Source: Delphinus delphis (Eukaryota > Chordata > Mammalia > Artiodactyla > Delphinidae). Taken from it: a stretch of DNA of 64,000 nt. This document shows positions 44,935-54,669 of the stretch, in pieces; the first letter of the stretch is position 1; the number at the start of each line of letters is the position of its first letter. Below the pieces are notes generated by a model. That model saw only the letters and a list, made by a program, of their open reading frames with translations, searched no databases and was not told where the DNA came from. The stretch lies in assembly GCF_949987515.2 (NCBI RefSeq), contig NC_082694.2, forward strand, positions 39,741,951 to 39,805,950, in the 5' to 3' direction. Position numbers and translations under genes: made by a program.

Positions 44935-45990
44935 AACGGGGTCTAATGAAACTTAAAAGCTTTTGCATAGCAGAGGAAACCATAAACAAAACAAAAACCC
45001 CTCAGAATGGGAGAAAATATTTGCAAATGAAGCAACCGACATAATATATATTTGCAAATGAAGCAACCAACAGAATGTATAAACAGCTCATGCAGCTCAA
45101 CATAGAAAAAACAAATAACCCAATCAAAAAATGGAGGGGAAGATCTAACAGACATTTCTCCGAAGAAGACATGCAGATGGCCAAAAAGCACGTGAAAAGA
45201 TGTTCAGCATCACTAATTATTAGAGAAATGCAAATCAAAACTACAATGAGGTATCACTTCACACTGGTCAGAATGGCCATCATCAAAAAATCTACAAACA
45301 GTAAATGCTGGAGAGGGTGTGGAGAAAAGGGAACCCTCCTACATTGTTGGGGGGAATGTAAATTGGTACAGCCACTATGGAAAACAATATGGAGGTTCCT
45401 TAAAAAAACAAAAATAGGGGCTTCCCTGGTGGCGCAGTGGTTGGGAGTCCGCCTGCCAATGCAGGGGACACGGGTTTGTGCCCCGGTCCGGGAGGATCCC
45501 ACATGCCGCGGAGCGGCTAGGCCTGTGAGCCATGGCTGCTGAGCCTGCACGTCTGGAGCCTGTGCTCTGCTACGGGAGAGGCCACAACAGTGAGAGGCCC
45601 ACGTACTGCAAAAAAAAAAACCCAAAAACAGAAACAAAACCCAAAAAGAGAGCTACCATTTGACCCAGCAATCCCACTCTGAGGCATGTATCCAGAGAAA
45701 ACCAGAATTCGAAAGGATGCATGCACCCCATGTTCATTGCAACACTATTTACAATAACCAGGACACGGAAGCAACCTAAACGTCCGTCGACAGAGGAATG
45801 GATAAAGAAGATGTGGTATATGTATATACAATGGACTATTACTCAGCCATAAAAAGGGATGAAATAGTACCATTTGCAGAGATGTGGATGGACCTAGAGA
45901 CTATCATACAGAGACAAGTAAGTCAGAAAGAGAAAAACAAATATAGTATAATATCGCTTATGCGGAATCTAGAAGAATGATACAGATGAA
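44935..45990 (+). pseudogene. L1 ORF2 C-terminal remnant, interrupted by SINE
   Basis: ORF2 encodes the L1 endonuclease/reverse transcriptase. Only the part beyond the RT domain is left. The C-terminal zinc-knuckle signature C-x3-C-x7-H-x4-C is intact at nt 45306-45359 (CWRGC ... H ... GEC). The frame from 45075 to 45542 reads into the SINE and is therefore chimeric. A later stretch (45798-45980) preserves the YYSAIKRDE motif. Duplication, SINE and stops make it non-functional. Confidence 0.85.
45418..45648 (+). mobile_element. CHR-type SINE, sense, inside L1
   Basis: GGGCTTCCCTGGTGGCGCAGTGG head with A box, CACGGGTTTGTGCCCC in the B-box region, then CACAACAGTGAGAGGCCCACG and an A-rich tail (45610-45648). 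Sits between L1 blocks CTTAAAAAAACAAAAATAG and GAGCTACCATTTGACC. The target duplication is obscured by A-richness. Confidence 0.95.
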
Positions 45991-46288
45991 CTTATTGGAA
46001 AAGCAAAAATAGAGTCACAGATATAGAGAACAAACTTACGGTTACCAAGGGGAAAGGGTGGGTGGGATGAATTGTGAGATTGGAATTGACATATATACAC
46101 CACTATGTATAAAATAGGTAACTAATGAGAACCTACTGTTTAGCACAGGGAACTCTACTCAGTGATCTGAGGTGACCTAAATGGGAAGGAAAGCTAAAAA
46201 AGAGTGGATGTATGTATAACTGATTCACTTTATTGTACAGCAGAAACTAACAAGACATTGTAAAGCAACTATACTCCAATAAAAAAAA

Positions 46289-47410
46289 AGATATTGTTAC
46301 ATTATTGTCAGACTTGTGCTGCCTCTGATGGGAAGTCAGATTCGTGAATTCTGTTGTTGCTTCTATAGTTTTTCTTGTTTTTATTCAAAGACCCCTCTTT
46401 TTTGTTAATCATCACTTTTTTTTTTCTGATGAGTAGGTAACATATTTTAAAAAAATGATATGGTATTTATTCTGGATAGTCATAGTAAGTGCTTCTTGAA
46501 TTTGTGCTTTTTTTGTGTTTCAGCAGGAAAATGCTTTTAAATATTGCTCTTCCTCTATTCTCTTTCTCTTCTCCTTCTATGACCAGAGTTATATTCCTTA
46601 GACCTTTTCTCATGTAGTAAGTCTCATGCAATAAGTCTTGATTTATTGTATACTCGTTTTTCTATTTTCCGTCCTTTTATCTTTCAGTGCTTTGTTCTGG
46701 ACATCTGACTTATTTTGTAGTTTACCAATTAACTTTTCAGTTGTATTTGATCTGTTGTTAAAACCTTCCATTTATTTAAAGATTGTAGTTATTATAGTTT
46801 TAGTATTGTATTTTTTAGTGTCTTTATTTCCATCTTTTTAAAGTAGTTTCCAGTTGATTGTTAGAATTTTCCATTTTGGCCTTAAATACTTTGAATATAT
46901 TAAGCATAGTTATTGTAAAGTCTGTGTCTGATAACTATTTTCTAGGTCCTATTGTATGTATGGTTGTTTTTGATTGAGTACCAGGTATTGCATATGAAAA
47001 AAAACTAGGGTTAATTTGAGGCTTAACATAATGATATCTTACTCTAGAGAGGATTTAATTTATTTCTTACTAGAAGCTAGCAGCCCTTAGAAATCCAAGA
47101 TCACCTTAATCTGATCAGGGTGGATGGGTCAAATATGGCTCCTGGTCCCTGTGAGGACTGGTTTATTTTTGATTCAACCTTACTCCTAGGATAAGGTTAT
47201 GTCCCTTAAGTGTCCCAACCCCCAAATTAGGGATTTGCTAGTCCCTCCATCTTGGTGGGTCCTGAACCAATTTTTTTTCCTATCTGCAAGACAGTCTATC
47301 AAAAGGTCTGTTAAGTTTCACACCTGTCAGCCACCTATACTGGAGTTGGCTCAGACCCTAGAGTCTGGGTAAAAGTAGCCTCACATGCCAGACTGGATTT
47401 CTCTGGATTT
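46289..47410 (-). mobile_element. old L1M (ORF1/5' region), antisense, right part
   Basis: Continues the antisense L1M. Landmarks are complement of ORF1-side sequence: TCTGATGGGAAGTCAGATTC, TTCAGTTGTATTTGATCTG, CTTTGAATATATTAAGCATAG, TTTTGATTGAGTACCAGGTATTGC. The exact 5' limit near 47.4 kb is uncertain. Confidence 0.6.
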
Positions 47411-47559
47411 CCTTTGATTTTTTGGACTAGGTCCTGCAGTTCTCCCCTGTCTTGGGACATCTCTAGTTCCAGATAATTTTTACATATTGCCCAGATTTTC
47501 TGATTGTTCTCTGCATGAAGGTTTGTCCAAGTTTCCCAGTCTGCCAATACAAGCAGGCA
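47411..47559. other. unassigned noncoding sequence
   Basis: Possible 5' remainder of the antisense L1M; not resolved. Confidence 0.3.
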
Positions 47560-47715
47560 CTGCTGTTATGTTGCTGTGTAGTCCTGGACAAATCATTTCC
47601 TGTCTCTGGACCTCAGGTTTCACATCTATTGATAAAAGGGTTAGACTGGAAGACTTTCCCAATACATCTCTCAGCATTATTTTTGATCTGCTGTCTGTAT
47701 GCATCAGAACTGTGG
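47560..47715 (+). repeat. MIR-family SINE (sense)
   Basis: GCTGTGTAGTCCTGGACAAATC, CTCTGGACCTCAGGTTTCAC, then GGGTTAGACTGGAAGACTTTCCC, typical of a MIR subfamily with the 'GGACTAGATGATCTC' tail. Confidence 0.75.
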
Positions 47716-48160
47716 GTTAGATGGTCAGTGTTTACAGGGAAGGCTCAGTTCTTCCTACATAGTGCTGGCATCCTGCCCCACCTGGTCAAGGTAACTAGAA
47801 AGGATTTGGAATGATGGCGATGAGCATGTTTGCTACTTTTGGGAGATTGAAAACATGTACTATAATGCTAGAATACAGCTAGCTTGCAATAAGTACCCTA
47901 CTTTCCATGTTGGTGTGAAATGTAGGCAGGGATGTTTCATTTTTCTCTCAACCCAGAAATAGGAAGGATTCCCCAGGGCTATTTATCACAGTCAGAGGAA
48001 GATAAATAAAGAACAGGGATGTTGTTAATTTACTCAGACTCCAAATTCCAAGTCCCTTTGATGGAGCAGGGGTACTGGGAGAGCCCTGATGCAAGATTTC
48101 TGGTGAACTGTCCGGAGGGTCTGCCACTCATCTTAGTCTCCATGAGCTTGTGCGCACATG
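47716..48160. other. unassigned noncoding sequence
   Basis: No repeat or gene recognised. A 99-codon frame (47515-47814) begins in MIR sequence and has no domain. Confidence 0.4.
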
Positions 48161-48166
48161 CGCGTG

Positions 48167-48196
<30 letters not shown>
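48161..48196. repeat. (CA)n microsatellite
   Basis: About 14 uninterrupted CA units at 48167-48194, preceded by CGCACATGCGCGTG and followed by C5A3. Likely length-polymorphic. Confidence 0.95.
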
Positions 48197-48197
<1 letters not shown>

Positions 48198-48424
48198 CCA
48201 AACATGTGTGCCTAATGATGACCACATTACAACTGGACACATCTGGTGGAAAGAGTTTCCAATGGGAATTTCAAAGCACTACCACTTTGATTCTAAAAGG
48301 CCAATTTAGTTACATTTTGCCTCTGGTTCTTCATTTTGAAGAGTGCTTAGAACATTATTCGTTTTTCATATACTTCTGTAGCATTCCAGCTCTGAGAAAA
48401 AAGTTCTTGCAGTACTACGTTAGC
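48197..48424. other. unassigned noncoding sequence
   Basis: No repeat recognised between the microsatellite and two tandem MIR copies. Confidence 0.4.
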
Positions 48425-48650
48425 TCCCTTTGGGTTAAGGGCACAGAATCTGGGGCCAAATGGCCTGGGTTCAAATTCTGCCTCCTCCATATACAAACAG
48501 TTAAACCTGGGACGTATTTCCTTGTGCCTTGGTTCCCTCATTTATAAAATGAATGTAATGAATAGCACCAGCTTCACAGGGCTGGTGTGAGGATTCAATG
48601 AGTTTCTCCACGTGATGTGCGTAGAAGGGTGAGCTGTTGACTGGGGTAAC
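48425..48650 (+). repeat. MIR SINE (sense)
   Basis: Near full-length: TGGCCTGGGTTCAAATTCTGCC (tRNA-like B-box region), GTGCCTTGGTTCCCTCATTTATAAAATG and GGTGTGAGGATTCAATGAG in MIR order. Confidence 0.88.
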
Positions 48651-48727
48651 TGGTGTGTTAACCCTTCTGTGCTTGCATCTCTGTGTGTGTAAGCCACAAA
48701 GGCCCACAAGCCTGAGGTAAGGTGAAC

Positions 48728-48950
48728 TGGGTAGAGCACTGGCTTCAGCGTCATGAGACCCACTGCTGTGTTAGATTCCTTTTTGGATTAACTTCCAAAA
48801 TGTCAGACCTCAGTTCAGTCCTCAAACCTTTCCTGTCAAATAGGACAGTTACATGCTAGTCTACCTCACAGGGTGGATCTCAGATGAAGTGATGGATGTA
48901 GACATCTTGTGCAAAAGCACTAAGTGCTGTATAAATGTGAGGGACTGTCA
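48728..48950 (+). repeat. MIR SINE (sense), diverged
   Basis: GGGTAGAGCACTGGCTTCAG head, CTACCTCACAGGGTGGATCTCAG centre and AAGTGCTGTATAAATGTGAGG tail. Second sense MIR within 300 bp of the preceding one. Confidence 0.65.
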
Positions 48951-49420
48951 CTAACGGTGATGGAAAAGCCATGATCCTCTGTAGGGATGGATGAAATGGA
49001 GAGGCTGCAGGAGAGGGGGCAGGAAGGGGCTGCTTCCAACATTTTACTTGAGCTTCCAAGCTTGTTCTGTTTCTGCATGACTCTACTCTCAGCATTCCCA
49101 GCACGCGGACTATTCCTCTGGGCTATCCATGGAAGGGATTTTGATGGGCCCTTAGGGTCAGTCTTGTATTCCATTTCTCTTATCTCAGGGTCTTGTCCTG
49201 GAGACCCTGAACTTGGTATCTGGCAGTGTGTCTGTTTGGCCTAGCAAGGAGAATCCAGGCCCTTGCTCTTGGGAGTGAGCAGGAGGATTAAAAGCCCCTC
49301 TGGAGGGACGATGTGGGACGGTAACTGTGGCATGGGAAGGACCAGGTGTTGGGGACCAGACAGGGTGTGATCAGAGCTCTGAGGTAGGCAGAAGGTAAAG
49401 GTCAGGGTAAGTGATGTATT
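48951..49420. other. unassigned noncoding sequence
   Basis: No repeat or gene recognised. Overlapping frames of 74-85 codons on both strands lack domains. Confidence 0.4.
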
Positions 49421-49850
49421 GGTTTCCTCTGACTGCTGTAACACACTACCAAATAGACTATACTATTCTCTTACAGGTCTAGAGGCCAAAAGTCTGAAAT
49501 CAGTATTACCGTGCCCAAATCAAGATGTCAGCAGGCTCATGCTCCCATCGAGGGCTTTAGGGAAGAATGTGCTCCTTGCCTCTTCCAGCTCCTGGTGGCT
49601 AGGGGTATTCCTCGGCTACTGGCCACGTTGCTCCAGGCTCTGCCTCCGTGGTCACTTGGCTTTCTTCTCTTCTTTCTTCTGCCACTTTCTTAGAAGGACA
49701 CTTGTGATGGCGTCTAGGGCCCACACAGATAATCCAGGATAATGTCCTCATCTCACAATTCTTAATCATTATCTGCAAAGATACTTTTCCCCAAGAAGGT
49801 AACGTTTATAGATTCCAGGGATTAAAATGAGGATATCTCTTGGGGGATAT
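49421..49850 (-). mobile_element. MaLR LTR (MLT1/MST-like), antisense
   Basis: Left end GTATTGGTTTCCTCTGACTGCTGTAAC is the complement of the MLT1/MST 3' end. TTACAGGTCTAGAGGCCAAAAGTC and CTTAGAAGGACACTTGTGATGG follow in antisense order. A 107-codon spurious frame lies within. The right edge is approximate. Confidence 0.8.
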
Positions 49851-50324
49851 CATTGGGCGGGGAATAGGGAAAGCAGGAGACAGGCCCACATAGGGGATGC
49901 CCAGAATGAAGGCATTAGGAATCAGGGGACCTGTCCCAATGGGGCAGAGGAAATTAGGCAAAATGGGAAAGAAACATATCTAAGGGGTAACAAAGAAACC
50001 TTTTTGACTGCCTGAATTATAGTAGACACTGAATGAAATAATGATATTCATCAAATACCTACTAAGTGCCAGGCACTGTTCTAAGGGGCTGGAAAGAAAG
50101 CAGCGTGAAACTTGCATCATTAAGCAAATGAATGAATAACTGAGGACATTCTTTGCTTAGCAAGGAAGGTCTTTGTTCTTGTTAGACTAGGTATCAAGAC
50201 CATCAAGAACAGCTGACTGATGTGCAGTTAGAGATCAGAGCAGGTGCTCTGGCTGGAGTGGGGTGTGTGCAGGGGAAGAAGGCCTGCCATCACCCAGCCA
50301 GAGGAGGGAAAGGGATTTATTTAA
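49851..50324. other. unassigned; MIR/L2-like trace at 50035-50090
   Basis: ATCAAATACCTACTAAGTGCCAGGCACTG resembles an antisense MIR tail but is isolated. Otherwise unrecognised. Confidence 0.4.
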
Positions 50325-50495
50325 CTGGGTGGTTCTTGGCCCAAGCTGCACATTGAACATCTGGGGAGCTTTTATCAAATGCCCATACCAACCCCCAGAG
50401 ATACTGATTCAGTTGGTCAGGGTAGACTGGGCATCTAAGCAGTGTAAGCTCCCCAAGTGATTCTAATGTGCAGCCAGGGACGAGAACCAGGGTTA
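50325..50495 (+). mobile_element. hAT-Charlie MITE (MER20/MER5-like)
   Basis: GGTGGTTCTTGGCCCAAGCTGCACATTG at the left and AATGTGCAGCCAGGGACGAGAACC at the right form the imperfect inverted structure of this MITE family. GGGGAGCTTTTATC and AGCTCCCCAAGTGATTC are the inner inverted arms. Confidence 0.8.
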
Positions 50496-50514
50496 ACATC
50501 TCTTTGTGCTGATT

Positions 50515-50735
50515 GCCTTATGATTTGGAATCAGACCTGGCTGCAAAACAAGGCTGAGTCCCTTTAAGCTGTGTGATCTTGGGCATATTATGTAACTTCT
50601 CCGGGTCTCCATTTACTCATCTATAAAATGGGGATAACAGTACTTATCTTATACATCTCTCTAAGGATTAAAGGAGAAAATATTTGCAAAGTGCTGACAG
50701 TGATGCCTGGTACATGGTGAATACTCAGATATTAT
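50515..50735 (+). repeat. MIR SINE (sense)
   Basis: TGGAATCAGACCTGGCTGC, GCTGTGTGATCTTGGGCATATTATG, TCATCTATAAAATGGGGATAACAG and GCCTGGTACATGGTGAATACTC cover the whole MIR. Confidence 0.92.
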
Positions 50736-50890
50736 CCTTACAACCTTTCACTAAGTTAGGGATTAGTGTGCCCATTTCATAGATTTGGGAGTTGAGGCTT
50801 AGACACATCCAGTTAACTTGTTCAGAGCCACATTGACAGTAAATGGTGGATATAAGATTTAGCCCAGACCTCCTTTTATGACCTAATTCT
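50736..50890 (-). repeat. MIR SINE (antisense), abutting the previous one
   Basis: GTGCCCATTTCATAGATTTGGG, GTTGAGGCTTAGACACATCC and GGTGGATATAAGATTTAGCCC are MIR core to head in antisense. Together with 50515-50735 it forms a tail-to-tail MIR pair. Confidence 0.7.
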
Positions 50891-51104
50891 ACCCATTATT
50901 TTTGACAGTGGTGCATTAAAACCCAGCCACCCCACTCTCTTCCCTTTGACCTCTGTAGCTGTGAATGAGCTGGCGACTGCTGCTGCTTGTCTCTTAAGAC
51001 CCTGGTTTCCCCTGAACACCTAGGAATTTAGGGTGGGAGAGAAGCCCACCCCACCTTCCCTCTTGGCTCCGTCTCTTACTCTGAGATAAGGTAGACATAA
51101 GATC
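50891..51104. other. unassigned noncoding sequence
   Basis: Unique-looking DNA; nothing recognised. Confidence 0.4.
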
Positions 51105-51558
51105 ACTGTAGGCTAAATAATGGCCCTCCAAAGATAGCAGGTCCTAATTCCTGGAACCTGTGAACATTATCTTATATGGCAAAGTCTTTGCAGAGGTGAT
51201 TAAGGATTTTGAAATTAGAAAGTTATTCTGGATTGTGCAGGTGGGGGGCCCTGGGCCCTAAATACTATCACAAGTGTCCTTCTAAGGAAGGCAGAGAGAG
51301 ATCTGACACATACAGAGGAGAACGAGATGTGACTGTGGAGCCAGAGATCGGAGTGATGTGGCCACAAGCCGAGGAATGGCCTCAGCCACCAGAAACTGGA
51401 AGAATGGATTCTCTCCTGGTTTCTCCAAAGGGAGTCTTGGCCCCGTGTTACTAATTTTGGACTTCTAGCCTCTAGAACTGTGAAAGAATAAATTGCTGCT
51501 GTTGTAAGCTACCCAATACATGGTAATTTGTTATAACAGCCACAGGAAACTAATACCA
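51105..51558 (+). mobile_element. MaLR LTR (MLT1-like), sense
   Basis: GGCTAAATAATGGCCCTCCAAAG, GGAACCTGTGAACATTATCTTATATGGC, GCAGAGGTGATTAAGGATTTTG, GACTTCTAGCCTCTAGAACTGTG, then AAAGAATAAATTGCTG (poly(A) signal) and TTATAACAGCCACAGGAAAC. Essentially the full LTR layout of MLT1. Confidence 0.92.
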
Positions 51559-52749
51559 GAGGTTCTCTGTGGTGGTACCTTCAAGTCACAGCAAGCCCAG
51601 TGGGGGTCTGCTCGCTTCTTCTTTGGGTGCCTGATTGCTGCCTCCTACTGCTGGGCCAGCAGGGCCTTAGGGAAGCTTGTGCACCTGTAGCGCTGGACGG
51701 CAGGCAAAGTTGCTTCACCCTCACACCCCTGCCCTTTCCCACCACCTGAGCTTCTGGTCAGGAGTGGATGTGAGTCCTCTCATCGACTCTGCTGCAGGAG
51801 GGAGATGGCCTGTCCAAGAGGTGGGGTGGGGATGCAGAGCCAAAGAGGCTGACAGGCTCCCATTCCCGGCCCCTTTTTGACATTGAGCGTCCCCAGTCCA
51901 GTTTACCCCCATCTTCCCAGCCCTGTTGCTCAAGGGCAAGTGCTTTCTGGAACCGTTTTACTCAGTGCACTGGGAACAAAGGAGAAACCAAATGCCTTGC
52001 TTAGGAGCTACCCATATGGAGGAGGCAAGGCTAGGCCCAGTGACAGGATAATTGCTTAAATGTCTGCTTTAAGTATAAAGGCAGACTCTACCTCCAGCTG
52101 GAGTTCAGGTTCCCACAGGTCATGAAAACAAAGAGGGGAATGGGAGAAGTAAAGAGGAATAGAAATGGAAACGATTAGGAAAGATTGCCACTACTTACAG
52201 TGGGGGAGGTGGGAGTTGGGAATTAACCCTTTTGGGATTGTGCAAGTAGGGTGTGGGCTCCCAGCTCTTGGCTTTCCTTCTCAGGCTGGGAAAACTGGAG
52301 GCCTGAGCCCACGGGCGAAATGCTCTGCTCCAGGGCAGCTCTCCCAGGACCTAGAGAAGAGGCTGGTGGGGCTTGTCCAGGCGCTGGGCTGTGGGCAGTG
52401 TGAGTTGGTAACGGCTTTGAGTGGTCGCGCTGAGTTTGTGGGCAGCACATTCAGGTTCCATTGTACTTTTATCAGAATCCCTCCTTTTCCCTCTGCCACT
52501 TGAGCCCGTCTTATTTCCTGGCGGGTGAAGCCTCCTTATGCTTCATGCTTCTGCTGACCCGGCACTCTGGCACTCCTTTGGTGGGGGTGGGCTCTCTGCA
52601 CTCACTCCCACAGCATCCTCTGTTTCTTCTTTGCAATCCTCAGTATGTTGGTAATTGTTAAGTTAATTGTAGTGATCTTATCTCCTCAATTCTAAGAAGC
52701 ACAGTTTTTCACATTTCTGAATTAGGGCCTGCCTTACAATCATTCGGCA
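51559..52749. other. unassigned noncoding sequence
   Basis: GC-richer unique DNA. Frames of 60-112 codons (52165-52503 is the longest) on both strands lack domains and overlap each other, so I do not call a gene. Confidence 0.4.
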
Positions 52750-53222
52750 TGTTTAAGGGGTGTATTAGACATGGTTCCCCAGAGAAATAGAACCAATAGG
52801 ATATATATATCCTATTATATATCATATCCTATCTATATAGTTATATCCCATCTCTCTCTCTATCTCTAGGTGTACAGAGAGAGATTTTAAGGAATTGGCT
52901 CACGTGACTGTGGAAGCTGGCAAGCCTAAACTTTGCGGGGCAGAAGAGCAGCCTGGAAACTCGGGCAGGCTTTCCGTATCGCAGTCTCGAAGCACCATTC
53001 CTTTTTCTCTGGGAAGCCTTAGTCTTCACCCTTAAGGACTTCAACCGATTGGGTCTGCCTGCATTGTAGAGGGTAATCTGCTTTACTTAGAGCCAACTGA
53101 TGGTAACTATTGATCACACCTAACAATTACCTGCACAGCAGCATCTAGACTAGTGTTTGACCAAACAGCTGGGCACCATGGCCTAGCCAAGCTGACACAC
53201 GTAATTAACCACTGCAGTGGGG
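52750..53222 (-). mobile_element. ancient LTR-like element, family X copy 2 (antisense)
   Basis: Antisense relative of 28996-29425. Left end GTATTAGACATGGTTCCCCAGAGAAATAG; centre GGAATTGGCTCACGTGACTG and GACTTCAACCGATTGGGTC; right end AGCTGACACACGTAATTAACC. It holds a perfect 22-nt palindrome, AATAGG-(AT)5-CCTATT, at 52795-52816 and a CT tract at 52850-52868. Confidence 0.7.
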
Positions 53223-53339
53223 TAGTCATTGGTTTGTTTGTTTTTATTCATTCATTCCCTCCTCCAAAAAATGTACTATAAAAGTACGTACAATCTCCGT
53301 GAATGTCTTAAGCACTGGGCTATCATGGCGTTTGTTTTG
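53223..53339. other. unassigned; TTTG-rich start
   Basis: A short GTTTGTTTGTTTTTATTCATTCATTCC run at about 53232-53258, otherwise unrecognised. Confidence 0.4.
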
Positions 53340-53425
53340 AGTCTGCCCTTCAGTAGGCTGTGGGCTTGAAGAAGGCAGGGGTCATACCTGTTTGTTCACC
53401 ACAGCATCCTCAGTATTGGTAACCC
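53340..53425 (+). repeat. L2-like 3' fragment (sense)
   Basis: GGCTTGAAGAAGGCAGGGGTCATACC and GTTCACCACAGCATCCTCAG resemble the L2 end block ('GAGGGCAGGGACTGTGTC ... GTATCCCCAG'). Confidence 0.5.
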
Positions 53426-54194
53426 CTTTGACCGGCCGCTTGGCTAAGCAGCAAATGATTTGGATTCGGGTGCTCCTCTGACTTTCAATTTCCTCCCTTT
53501 GGGAGTGTCGCAGGACCTTTCTCCACTTCCTTTTCCCTTTTGTGCAGATTGCATACTCCTTTTCTTGTCTCCGTCTCCCTGTCCCCCATCCCTTTTATTT
53601 GGCTAATGCTCTGTGCCTAATCACGTTAGCCAGCATTGGCATTATAGAGATGTTTGCAATCCAGCCCAGGTCTGATCATGAGCTTGAGCAGCCCGAGGCT
53701 ACTTTAAGAATGTGTTGATTTGTAGGGGTTGGGGAGGCCCCAGAGGGGGCCAGCATTTTTGGCTGATGGAGCTGCCCACATGTGTGTCTGGGCACCGCAA
53801 GAGAGCCCTGGCTGCTTGGGTTTTGGTTCTCTCCTTGATCAGGCTCCTGGTGGGGTATTTATCCTGGCTGGGTATCTAAGCCCTTCCTGATTGTATTAAG
53901 CCTCATGAAAGTGAGGCCCCAAACCATCCAGCTAGTGTGGCTAGTGCTGTGACCACAGCAAAGTGCGCCCTGTATTCCTTGTCATTCTCTGTTTAAGCTC
54001 ATTTCAACTTTCTCCCAACACTGGGAGTATGAAGAAACTGCCACGTGTTTCTTTGGTTTGCAAGCATTACCTCATTTCCCTTGTCTTGGGTATTAATTCA
54101 GAAATATTTATTAAGCGATTTCAGGATTTGGGGCAATTTTGAAAGCATTCAGTTCAAATTCCAAGAAGGATGCCATGGGTTTAAAGGAAATTAG
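53426..54194. other. unassigned noncoding sequence
   Basis: Single-copy-looking DNA with scattered CpGs near 53425-53520. No repeat or gene recognised. Confidence 0.4.
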
Positions 54195-54415
54195 CTACCT
54201 CTCTCCTTCTCTCCATTTTCTCAAAAGCACCCTGTATTTTCCTTTAGAGCATTTTGCTTCCTTGTCATTGTGCCTTAATTATTTACAATCATTCCCTCAA
54301 TGTCTGTCTTTTCTATCAGATTGTAAAAATCTCCATCTGGGCAGGGTTCATGAGTGGTGTCTTCACCACTGTATTCCCAGGGGGAGGCACAGGAAGTTCT
54401 TGACCAGCTATTGAC
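54195..54415 (+). repeat. L2 LINE 3' part (sense)
   Basis: CCTTTAGAGCATTTTGCTTCC, TCAGATTGTAAAAATCTCCATCTGGGC and CTTCACCACTGTATTCCCAG follow L2 3'-end order. Confidence 0.7.
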
Positions 54416-54665
54416 TACATTTTGATTGACAGGGATATGGCATCCTACCTGGAAGGTGCAATTATATTTTTGAAAGTTTGTACATAACACGGAGGAATAT
54501 TCATGTAGTTGCACATAGTTATGTGTGTGAAAACTGGATCCTTGGAATCAACATAAGAGGCTGTGCTATATCGTTCAAAGAGCCTTAAAGTGTTTCTTTC
54601 TTCTGTTTCTTGAAAAGATCTGAGACAAGACTACCTAAGTCACGAACCCTAGAGAGTCTGGTGTG
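54416..54665. other. unassigned noncoding sequence
   Basis: Nothing recognised; ends at the 4-bp target duplication of the LTR. Confidence 0.4.
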
Positions 54666-54669
54666 AAAT

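Larger units (their letters stand above)
44923..46288 (+). mobile_element. younger L1, 5'-truncated, sense, with nested SINE
   Basis: L1 ORF2 C-terminal half plus a divergent 3' UTR ending TATACTCCAATAAAAAAAAAG. Flanked by a 13-bp repeat with two differences (AGATATCATTACA 44910-44922; AGATATTGTTACA 46289-46301). It carries a 31-bp internal tandem duplication (45017-45068) and a CHR SINE (45418-45648). Confidence 0.9.

Noticed and set aside
45418..45520. tRNA-like A and B boxes
   Set aside because: They belong to the tRNA-derived head of a CHR SINE, inside an L1, and no cloverleaf with an anticodon arm is preserved.
45075..45542. 155-codon frame that could be taken as a gene
   Set aside because: It is L1 ORF2 C-terminus reading into a CHR SINE; a chimeric repeat product.
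45254..45637. 127-codon antisense frame
   Set aside because: Complement of the CHR SINE and L1; spurious.
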